Origin: Aquilaria yunnanensis
Lineage: Eukaryota > Streptophyta > Magnoliopsida > Malvales > Thymelaeaceae
Direction: 5' to 3'
DNA: 64,000 nucleotides
Assembly: GCA_039654915.1 (NCBI GenBank)
Contig: CM077600.1
Coordinates: 25,590,953-25,654,952 of the forward strand
Part shown: piece by piece, positions 9,490 to 18,552 of the stretch
Position numbering within the stretch: the stretch's first letter is position 1
How the letters are laid out: each line of letters starts with the position of its first letter
Translations under genes and position numbers: made by a program
Notes under the pieces: generated by a model
What the model saw: only the letters and a program-made list of their open reading frames with translations
What the model was told of the DNA's origin: nothing
The model's database searches: none

Positions 9490-9850
9490 TCACCCACGAG
9501 TAGTATCATTTAGAAAGCAAAGTATGATAGCAATAATGGATAGTATAATGGAAAGGAGTGAGAGATGGATGTAAAAACAGAATTTTTGGTAAGAAGTGAT
9601 AGAATGTGTAGGTGTAATAATTGAATTTTTGGTAAAAATTGGTACAATATGTAGATGTAATAATGGAATTAAAAAGTGGTATAATGTACACGTAACATCT
9701 TTTTGTTAGAGAACAAAAAGAATTACCAGTTGTCAAAAAGTAAAGTGTGATGGCAATAATAGATAGTATAATGGCAAAGAGTGTAAAAATGGAAAGTAGT
9801 AGAATGCACGCATTACATCTTTTTGTTGTACCAGAAAGAATACCAGGTGT
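9490..9850. repeat. Imperfect repeats around ATGGCAATAATAGATAGTATAA
   Basis: Two halves starting near 9515 and 9742 share TGTGATGGCAATAATAGATA, AGTATAATGG and ACATCTTTTTGTT; shorter repeats GAATTTTTGGTAA occur between. No coding potential seen. Confidence 0.5.
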
Positions 9851-10054
9851 CCATCTAACAAAGACTACACCCTAGATTCTGGACTAAATCTAGGAGATTT
9901 TTACTATTAGATTACTTTTGCAAGCTTTCAAAGATACAAGTTTATTCAAAGGATTCCCTGTCATTCGAAAATGTATGCGGACTGTTAGGTCAGATCTGAC
10001 TTGGAGCCCTTCCAAAATCAATGTAATTCCAGCTCAAAATCTTCACTTTCAATT

Positions 10055-11936
10055 ACCAATCACATCGGGCCTAGCAGCTTGACCTCGGTTTTGTTTGATT
10101 TGTAGAGGAATGGCCTTGGGACTTGACGGCTTAAGAGTAGGTTTTGAGATTGGTATAGCATTGACTTCTTGTTCTTTAATGATCACATTCACATCATCAT
10201 AAAAACGATAAGTTGGGATGAGTCTATGAGTCTTTGCAGATTCTTACGGAATTCTGAACATTCTTGGATAGAATGACTCTTACTGTCATGAAAGTTGCAC
10301 CATTCCTCATCTTCAACTTCTTCATGTCCAAAAGAAGGCTTTCCCATGATAATCCCTTCTTTCACAAGGCATGAATATACATGCTTAAGAGGGGTTATGA
10401 TATCATTGACTGACTTTTTCATCAGCCGGTGTTCTTCTATCATATTGACTGGTTTTTCTTGATGAGGCGGCAATGGATTGTGAGTGACGTTCGGTTCATC
10501 GGAAAAGTCCAACCACTTTGATTCGATTAATTGTTGGACTATACGTTTCAATGCTGTGCAATTTTCCAAGCCATTGGAACGCCATCATGATATGGGCAAG
10601 TTATGTTGGGGTCATACCACGTTGGATATGGGGGTCCAAATGGATTTGTAGGAATTGGACGGATAAGTTGACTTTCTATGAGTTTTGGATACAACTCAGT
10701 GTAAGTCATGGGAATTAGTGCAAAAACTTCTTTTGGTCTTCGTGTGGGTACTGGAGGAGTCGGAACAGGTGGCCGTAACTGATTAGGCCTGTTGAGAGGA
10801 TAATTGTTGGGCCTATTGGGAGGATAATCATTAGGCCTATTGGAAGGATAATCATTGGGCATATTGGGAGGATAGTCATTGGGCCTATTGGTAAGATAAT
10901 AATTGGGCCTTTTAGCAGAATAGGATAGGCGAGGACCGGTAGCCACAGTACCTACGAGGGGAATCCCTCTTTCGCGTCCTATTTGTTGTACTTCTTCATC
11001 TTTTGTTCTGGATGGTCCTCCTCTTTTCATAGGATCACTAAAGGACTCAGCAATCTTCCCAGTCCTAATCCCATGCTCGATCCTTTCTCCAGACATGACA
11101 ACATCGGAGAAATTAGTTGCCGAATTACCGATGAGTTTGTCATAATATGGGTATTTCAGTGTCTGGACAAACAAAGTAACCATTTCTTTTTCTGTCATGG
11201 GTGGCTGAACTTGTGCAGCTAAGTCCCTCCACCGTTGGGCATATTCCTTGAAAGTTTCTGGCTTTTTCTTCTCCATGTTTTGGAGAGTTTGGCGATCCGG
11301 AGCCAAGTCCATAACATGTTTATAGTTGCCGATGAAGGCCTGAGCAAGGTCATTCCAAGTTTTGATGTTTCTTGGTCCTTGACTTAGATACCACTGCAAT
11401 GCTGATTTTGTGAGACTTTCCTGAAAAAGTGCAATCCACACCTTTTCATCTTTTGTGAGTGGTTGTAGTCTCCTTAGGAACAGTGTGATGTGAGTGATGG
11501 GATCACTCGTTCCATCGTATTTTACAAAATCCGGTACTTTAAAGTCCGAAGGGATTATGACGTCTGGCACTAAGCAGAGGTCATCCACTGAGAGAGATCC
11601 GAATATATTACCTCCTTCAATGGCTCGCAGTCTCTTCTCTATTGTTTCGAGCTTTTGAGATTCTGCTTCTTCTTTTGGTAATATATTCTTCTCTTCATGT
11701 ACAGTATCTTGTTTCAGGTGAACACTAGCAGACGGTCCTGATTCTTGCAACAGGTTTTCTTGGACTGAGACTCGTTGCGGGGTGAATCCCGGGGGATAAG
11801 TGGGATCTTGTACTTCTTTGATGGGGACTTGAGTTGCTTTCCCTTTGATTAATTCCATCAATTGTCTCATCTGTTCTGACATACTTTCAATCTTGGACTC
11901 CATCTCCATGAGACGTCCTTCGGCTTGTTCTGCCAT
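10055..11936 (-). pseudogene. gag: Ogre/Tat-like gag polyprotein, broken by frameshifts
   Basis: The first frame (11936-10548, 462 aa) starts MAEQAEGRLMEMESK with a coiled-coil-like N-terminus, then the retrotransposon gag domain at about 150-270 with FQESLTKSALQWYL and YAQRWRDLAAQVQPP. A run of RPNDYPPN-type repeats follows (about 345-385). It ends just after CPYHDG, where the first CX2H...GHX4C-like knuckle should continue. The reading picks up in another frame at 10569-10189 (NCTALKRIV, then CNFHDSKSHSIQEC, a second CX2HX4HX4C knuckle), and a third stretch at about 10206-10055 continues in yet another frame. So at least two frameshifts, near 10570 and 10200, break the C-terminal half, while the core gag domain is intact. 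No protease or pol follows. Confidence 0.85.
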
Positions 11937-12009
11937 TAATCTTGTTTGGAGTCGAGTTGAATATCGGTGTTAAGGTCCAATTTTACCTTTTTAAAGGAAT
12001 ATTTATTTT

Positions 12010-12420
12010 ATTAGATTCTATGCGTATATGATTGATGTGATGGATGCATGCAATGAGATTATGTTTTTATCAAAATTTATATGCACGTGATTGATGTAAT
12101 GGAATGCATGCAATGAGATTATTTTTATCAGATTTTATATGCGTGTGATTGATGTAATGGATGCATGCAATATAAAGTGAGATTATGTTTTTATCAGACT
12201 TTATATGCACGTGATTAATGTAATGGAATGCATGCAATGAGATTATTTTTATCAGATTTTATATGCATGTGATTAATGTAATGGAATGCATGCAATGAGA
12301 TTATTTTTATCAGATTTTATATGCGTGTGATTGATGTAATGGAATGCATGCAATGAGATTATTTTTATCATACTTTATATGCACGTGATTAATGTAATGG
12401 AATGCATGCAATGAGTGAGT
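12010..12420. repeat. Seven tandem ~58-64-bp units with a palindromic GCATGC core
   Basis: Each unit carries GATGCATGCAATGAG or GAATGCATGCAATGAGATTA, plus TATATGCACGTGATT. The core TGCATGCA is a perfect palindrome and matches the RY element; CACGTG in several units matches a G-box. They lie in the untranslated leader between the primer site and gag. Regulatory meaning is inferred. Confidence 0.85.
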
Positions 12421-13135
12421 TTGCTTATCCATTATCGTAGAACTTCAAAACTTTTAGTTGTCATTATAAAGACCAAAAAGTTAGCATAATTTGATGCGTG
12501 GTTTTGATGCATGAAGAATAATTGCACAAGAAAGATAAGGTTATTAATAAGTTAAATAGCAATTAACAACTCATGAAGTATTATGGAAAAATGAATTAAA
12601 ACCATAAATATAAGACACGAAGAAAATAAAAGTGTAGAGCAACAACATAGCATAACAAGGACGTGCTTATGGCGTTGGTAAAATGGTAGAAATTCTATGG
12701 TCAGTTCTATGGTTAAGTGAGGAGTTCTATATGCATAAGGTAGCTTATCAAAAAGGCAAGGGATAGTTCCCGAATCCCGTCACTAAATCATAGTGACGGC
12801 CCGATTCCTTACCCTCTAGGGTTAATGTAAGGAATGGATTAATTCGAGTCGTAGCTTTTCGTGGGCCCATGCAGAGACTAACCGTCTCAGAAGGCAATAC
12901 ACTACTTTGCTACTTTGAAACCGGTGAAGGCTTGGAGACCGTGGCCTCACAAGGACAGCAACACCAATTCCGCTTAGAAAGAATCGTGTTTGATTTAAGG
13001 AAGCTCGGGTATAGAGCTTCATATTGTGAATGCATTATGCATGTTTAGAATAAGTAAATGTAACATATAAATCCACATAATAAGCAAAGTAAATCAGAAC
13101 AAATCAACTTTAGGCTCGACTCACTAACGTGTCCT
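12421..13135. other. Retrotransposon leader, non-coding
   Basis: Lies between the primer binding site and gag on the minus strand. A 66-codon open frame (12822-13022, minus) has no family match I recognise. A short inverted repeat, CCGTCACTA near 12777 and TAGTGACGG near 12790, could form a hairpin in the leader RNA. Confidence 0.5.
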
Positions 13136-13152
13136 CCCCAGTGGAGTCGCCA
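13136..13152 (-). other. Primer binding site, tRNA-Arg type
   Basis: On the minus strand TGGCGACTCCACTGGGG lies 3 nt after the end of the 5' LTR. The plus strand reads like the 3' end of a tRNA with CCA. I recall this as the tRNA-Arg primer site typical of Ogre-type elements. Confidence 0.8.
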
Positions 13153-13428
13153 AGCTGTGGCAACGTCGGGTTTTCAGGAGTCGCCACCAATCTGTTTCAC
13201 CTAGGTCGATTGGTCACCTTAAATATTGGTCTGCGAGAGTTCGGGGGTTCGGGAGTACGGTTACGTTAAAACAACTTTGTTAAAACGCCCAAAAATTGGC
13301 ATCTTAGTTGATTTTAATTTTGTTTCGCTTTGCTTTTAAATAAATTTCAGTTAATTTTCAATCTAGAATTTTTAACTGAATTAATCGGATGTGGATTCTT
13401 GGTAATTAATTTGTATAGAATTTTATAC

Positions 13429-13640
13429 TTCCGAACCATGGACTCTGCCGAGTCATTTGGACACGGAAGATTTTTATTCCGAACCATGGACTCTGCCGAG
13501 TCATTTGGACACGGAATTTGGTGAAAATTTTAATCCATATCGTAAAAATATGGATTTTTATCTTTTTATTTAATTTATTTATTTTGAAAGTTTGATATTT
13601 TCCAAACCGTAGATCCTGCTGGATCATCCGGATATGGAAA
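13429..13640. repeat. Three copies of a ~38-bp word inside the LTR
   Basis: Two near-identical copies at about 13429 and 13480 (CGAACCATGGACTCTGCC, then GAGTCATTTGGACACGGAA) and one diverged copy at about 13602. Each contains GACTC...GAGTC as a short inverted repeat. Confidence 0.8.
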
Positions 13641-13754
13641 TTACTTTAATTAATTGTTAGTTATATAATTATTATTTTTATGGAATTTATTATTACTAAT
13701 TTGTAAGTCTTTTGTTTTTAGATTTATTAATAATCTAAAAAAATTATTTTTTAT

Positions 13755-14010
13755 TCTTTACATTTTCTTTTCTTTTCTTTCTTTTCTTTCTTTCTTTTCT
13801 TTCTTTTTGATTTTATCTTTCTTTTAGTTTTATTTTTCCTTTCTTTTCTTTCTTTTCTTTTCTTTTCTTTTTCTTTTCTTTCTTTTCTTTATTTCTTTTC
13901 TTTTTTTATCTTTTCTTTTTCTTTTCTTTCTTTTCTTTCTTTCTTTTCTTTTTTTATGTTTTTCTTATCTTTCTTATCTTTTTCTTATCTTTCTTTTAGT
14001 TTTTTTTAGT
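13755..14010. repeat. Pyrimidine tract (TTTCTTTTC)n
   Basis: About 250 bases almost entirely T and C on the plus strand, built of TTTCT and TTTTC words. On the element's own strand it is a purine tract. Confidence 0.85.
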
Positions 14011-14214
14011 GAAAGTTATTTATTATTTAAATAATTATTCAATTTATAAAAGAAAAATAAAAATAATTGGCTTTTTAAAAAATTATTTTTATTAGGCTTA
14101 AAAAATAATCTTCTTTTAATTTTCATTTATTTATTTAAGTAAGGGTAAAGGTGAATTAAATTAAAAAAAATTATATAAAGGAAAATTAATAATAATAAAG
14201 TGGGGCTTTTTGGC

Positions 14215-14760
14215 CATCCACTTTAAAAATAAATAATAATAAAGGTTAGCAAAGTTAATTAAATTAATTAACAACAATAATAAAAATTAGCCAAGTTTAA
14301 TTAAATTAATTGATTAACAACAATAATAAAAAGTTAGTCAAGTTAATTAAATTAATTGATTAACAACAATAATAAAAAGTTAGTCAAGTTAATTAAATTA
14401 ATTAATTAACAACAATAATAAAAAGTTAGTCAAGTTAATTAAATTAATTAATTAACAACAATAATAAAAAGTTGGTCAAGTTAATTAAATTAATTAATTA
14501 ACAACAATAAAAGTTAGCCAAGTTAATTAAATTAATTAATTAACAACAATAAAAGTTAGCCAAGTTAATTAATTAATTAATTAACAACAATAAAAGTTAG
14601 CCAAGTTAATTAATTAATTAACAAAAATAATAAAAAGTTAGACAAGTTAATTAAATTAATTAACAACAATAATAAAAAGTTAGCCAAGTTAATTAAATTA
14701 ATTAATTAACAACAATAATAAAAAGTTAATTAATTGTTAACAACAATTATAAAAGTTAGT
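14215..14760. repeat. AT-rich tandem repeat, ~40-58 bp, about 11 copies, in the LTR
   Basis: Units contain AACAACAATAATAAAAAG, TTAGCCAAG and TTAATTAAATTAATTAATT. Copy length varies through gain or loss of TTAA words. Confidence 0.85.
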
Positions 14761-15373
14761 AATAATGCAAAAATTAAAAGGTTAGTAACAATAATAATAT
14801 TAAAAGTTAGTTGTTAGTAAGTTAATAACAAAAAAAAAAGGGTTAGTAATAATAACAAATAAGTAAAACAAGTAAAAATTAAAATAGTTAGGAATTAATT
14901 CTGCAAGAACAAAATAAAAGGTTAGTGACCAAAGTGAAAGAAATAAAAAAAATAGAGGACAAAACAAGGGTTGTACCCTTTAGTTTTAATTTTGAATTTT
15001 GCTGGGAACATGAGACAGAGCACACGCGAGGGAGGAGGAGGGAGGAGCAGGCACGGCGCAGGGGAGGAAGAGGAAGGGCAGGGTGGCGCAAGGGAGGAAC
15101 GCAGCGGCGGCGTGGCGGCGGCGCGGACGGAGCGGCGACAGGCGACGGCCGGCGGAGGAAGGAGAAAGAGAGAGAAAACGAGAGGAGAGAGAGAGAGAAC
15201 GCACGGGAAATGGAAGGAAGAAGATGGTCGAACTGTCAAAATAAAAAATTTTGGGATTTTCTGGAGAAAGGAAGGAGAGCCAGGGGCTAAGGCAGTAATT
15301 TTTTCTATTTTTTAAAACGGAGCTCTAAGCTTTCTATGTATTTTTTTCTGTGTTCAGCACAAAATTTGGGGGG

Positions 15374-15382
15374 CTATTTATA
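15374..15382 (-). promoter_or_regulatory. TATA box of the LTR promoter
   Basis: TATAAATAG on the minus strand, about 510 bases inside the 5' LTR, flanked by CCTC and CCCCCC. It implies an RNA start near 15345-15350. Confidence 0.7.
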
Positions 15383-15889
15383 GAGGAAGTTTAGCTGAAC
15401 TGTTGATGGATAAATTAATAAAAAATTTCAAACTTATCTCTTAAATTGGTAAAATGACAATTTTAGTCCTTTACGTCTCTCAGCCTCAGGATAAGTTCCT
15501 GAAGCTTCTGATTTTGACAATTTTGTCGTTTTCTGTCAATTTGAGCCAAAAACGTTGGCAGGCTCAAAATTTTATGTGACAAACTACCAAATGCTCCTGG
15601 AACTTTTAGAATTTGTCAATTTTTTTTCGAAACTTCTCAATTTTGTCATTTTTACCTCAAACTTTTAATTTTTTGTCATTTTTTCATGAAATTTTATTTT
15701 ATTTCAAACATACACATATTCACACATATATCATTTTAAATCAAATTTTCACAAAACAAAAATATATTTTAAACTAATTAAATTTTTTTTAATAATAATA
15801 GTAATATATTTTTTTTTTTTAAATTAATTTTTTTTTAATAAAATTTTTTTCAAAATTTTAAAACACCCGGACGAAATTGGGTGTCAACA

Positions 15890-17197
15890 CATGTGTTGGT
15901 TTTTGAAATGTGAATTTGATATTTTTGTCAAAGCTTGTTTTCCCCTTCTTATGATTTTATTGTATTGAATATCGTCATAGCTCATATAGTAAAATATCTG
16001 AAAATGATGTTTACTAGATGTTTAACTATTTTTATATTATTTATTAATTGTTAGAAATAGTGAAAAATTGAATTGTGATCTCGATCGATTATTTATGACT
16101 CCATTTATTCAAATGTATTCTTTTCATTTCTATAAAATAAAAAAATAAAAATAAGCGAATGAGATTTTAGCCTGGTGGGTAGCATCAAGCTTTATTCATC
16201 ATAGATTATATAAAATACATTCTTTTAAAGTTTACTTATTCATATAGAATCAATATTTTTATTTCAATGCTAATATTTTATCTTCATAACAGTAAATTGA
16301 AACAAATCATAAATAATTAAATAATTATTTTCAATGTTTTTACCACCCAAAATAAAGATAAAAATTAATAAAAAAAAATTCTTTTGTACTTTTTAAAGTA
16401 TAAAATTCTAATCAATGTACAATCCGAGTAAACAGTCATCATATAAAATAAGCACTAAAAAGTTTTCCCAAAAAAAAGAAAAATAGCGAACATGTTACAA
16501 GGCTTTAAGACGTCTTACTCAGAATATGCTAATCATTTTGAGCATAAATATTATTATCTAATTCATAACTTGTAAATTTGTTTATTAGTGTTAGTAGTGT
16601 CCTTGATGGTTTAATTAATCATATATGATGGAATATATGGGACAAAGGGAAACAAAATGAATAACTTAAATAAATAAATGGTACATGACCGGAAAATTGA
16701 AAATAGAAAACGAATGAGATATTAAAGTAAAGCAAAGTCGCTCTTTTTAGTTTTAACAAGTATTAAACAGCAATCTATTTGTTCTTAATTAAAATATAAG
16801 GTAAAAATGATAGCAGGAGTAAAATAATGGTGATAATAGAGAATTGTATAAAAAAATTACTATATTGAATAATTGGTGTACACGTGTCTCAAAATAACTA
16901 CTAGGTCAGGTACCATAAAAAGATCCTTTAAAATGTTCTAAAATGTTTGTAAAAAAAAACAGGTTTCAAAATGGAAATTGTGGTGAAGAATTTACGAGGA
17001 TGGAGGTTTTTTTTTTTCATTTTGTTCTCCACGTTAATGGGTTATTATTATTTTTTTTTGGTAAAAGAAGGAGAAGACAAAAAAGAAGCAAACAAGAGCA
17101 ACTAATGACAACAAGAGAAACGAGAAATTGAATTCTGGGATTCTTCAATGAATTTATCCTTCCCTTCCTAGTACAGTACATGATTTAATATTTGGAA
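15890..17197. other. Intergenic, AT-rich
   Basis: No gene, clear repeat or RNA found. The open frame at 16943-17131 is low complexity and unsupported. Confidence 0.6.
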
Positions 17198-17653
17198 GGA
17201 AAATTTACAAAAACCCCCCTGTGGTTTGGTCTAACCTACACTTTGCCCTTCTATTTTAAAAAACCTACACTTTACCCCTACTTGTTTTACAATGTCCAAC
17301 AAAAACGTCTGAAATCATAATTTAAATTATATGATAATAATATTTCAGTAATTTTAATATTTTTTATATTTTTTTATAACCAATTGACCTTTAAAAAATA
17401 CTGATATGTAATTACAAAGGAGAAAGTACATTTACAGAAAGGAAAAACTGATAGTTTAAAATATCTATTAACTATAAAAAAATATTGAAGAGGTTAAAAT
17501 TATTGAAAGATAATTATCATATAGTTTAAATATAGTTTCAGAAGTTGTTATCAAGCAGTGTAAAAATATAGGGGGTAAAGTATAGGTTTCTCAAAATAGA
17601 GGGGGCAAACTATAGGTTAGAGCATACCTCAGGGAGGTAATTGTAAATTTTCC
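17198..17653. mobile_element. Fold-back MITE-like element
   Basis: The ends are inverted: GGAAAATTTACAAAAACC at the left, GTAAATTTTCC at the right. The similarity extends inward for about 90-100 bp (CTAACCTACACTTTGCCC against GGGGCAAACTATAGGTTAG). The middle is AT-rich and non-coding. I could not find a clear target duplication, so the superfamily is open. Confidence 0.75.
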
Positions 17654-17682
17654 ATCTTAAAAAGTTAGTAATATTTGAAATT

Positions 17683-17694
17683 CAACACGTGTTG
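17683..17694. promoter_or_regulatory. Palindromic G-box CAACACGTGTTG upstream of the H+-ATPase gene
   Basis: A perfect 12-bp palindrome with a CACGTG core, about 860 bp upstream of the start codon and just beyond the MITE. The related genes AHA10 and PH5 are targets of MYB-bHLH-WD40 complexes, and bHLH proteins bind CACGTG. Binding here is inferred. Confidence 0.4.
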
Positions 17695-17769
17695 TCTCTA
17701 CATGAGAGCACGTTCGCGCCATTTAGAAGCCTCATATCTAAACATTTTCACAGCCTAGAGACCGTTAGG

Positions 17770-18552
17770 TTTGAAAGGGGAAATTTCTGCTCTGAAAGGT
17801 AGCTGAAAGGCGAGCCAAGCAACGGCCTTTCTTTTCCTTCTCGCTCGCTCTCAGCCTCTTCTCTAATTCTTCAAGCTTTGTCCCTTTTATTTTTTTTTCC
17901 TTTGACGATCCAATTTCAAAGCTTAGCAAAAATGGGCACAACAAGACTCACAGCATCAGTAGTTGTTCCAACCAACGGTCAGCGTTCCAATTCGGCGCTT
18001 CGATCAACCCTTTTAAAGCTTCTCACTTCACTTCTTTCTCTCAGCTTCTTCCCCCACTTGCACTCTGTGCAAGACCCAAGAAGAAGATTGTCAGCGGAAA
18101 CTATACGGTTTTGGTGCAGTGATCTCGACAAAGTAAGCGTTGACTACGACCCAGATATTGGAGTGCCTCCCAGGTGTTTGCTTTTATGCTGAAGCTGAAA
18201 TTTTTGTATTTGGAATGCGGGTTCTGATTCTGTAGCTGTAGTAATGTGCTGTTTAACGAGAATCATGTTCCATGTCTGAGCTAAGATTAATGAAGTCTAG
18301 TGCAGTGATGCCATTTCTTGTGGAGTAGTTTCGATTTTCTGAATCTTTTTATCAATAGATTTGAATGATAAGAGTGATCTTAGAAGTAGCTTGTTTCTGG
18401 GGGAGTATATTTAGTGGTTTCCGGGCATGTCTGTGTGAGTGGTACTATAAGAGAATTTCCGTTTCTAATGTGGTGAGCAAAGTTCGGATGCAGTGGAGGT
18501 TTTATACTGTTTAATGCTTGATTTTGCGTCTGCAGAATTGGGCATTTAAGAC
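17770..18552 (+). promoter_or_regulatory. Promoter/5' untranslated region of the H+-ATPase gene
   Basis: Pyrimidine-rich sequence at about 17828-17900 resembles a plant transcription start region. An acceptor-like TCTGCAG ends at 18536, 16 bases before the start codon, so an intron in the leader is likely; the donor may be near 18129 (AAAGTAAGC) or 18173 (CAGGTGTTT). Upstream ATGs occur at 17931 and elsewhere, so a short upstream ORF is possible. Confidence 0.45.

Larger units (their letters stand above)
1..15889 (-). mobile_element. Non-autonomous Ogre/Tat-like Ty3-gypsy LTR retrotransposon carrying cargo ORFs
   Basis: The element is bounded on the right by a complete LTR (13156-15889) and on the left by the inner end of its partner LTR (1-170). 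Order on the minus strand: 5' LTR, primer binding site 3 nt inside it, repeat-rich leader, gag, repeat spacer, three paralogous ORFs, LOG-like ORF, hairpin repeat array, polypurine tract, 3' LTR. The tRNA-Arg-type primer site, the long LTR, the gag type and tandem repeats before the 3' LTR fit the Ogre/Tat branch of Ty3-gypsy elements; the lineage is inferred from memory of the family. I found no reverse transcriptase, RNase H, integrase or protease, so it should depend on a partner element (a TR-GAG-like layout). The rest of the 3' LTR and the left target duplication lie outside the window. If the LTRs are equal in length the element is about 18.5 kb. Confidence 0.85.
13156..15889 (-). repeat. 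5' LTR, complete, 2734 bp
   Basis: On the minus strand it runs from TGTTGACACCC (15889) to GTTGCCACA (13156), with TG...CA ends, and is followed by the primer binding site. The first 170 bases match the 3' LTR start at 1-170. Inside are a TATA box at 15374-15382, a GC-rich purine-rich tract at about 15030-15215, an AT-rich tandem repeat, a long pyrimidine tract and a short hairpin repeat. The right flank CATGT (15890-15894) is the expected 5-bp target duplication, which cannot be checked here. Confidence 0.9.

Noticed and set aside
14922..15315. Overlapping open frames on both strands rich in Arg/Glu or Ser/Pro
   Set aside because: Low-complexity purine-rich LTR sequence; no motif and no conserved frame.
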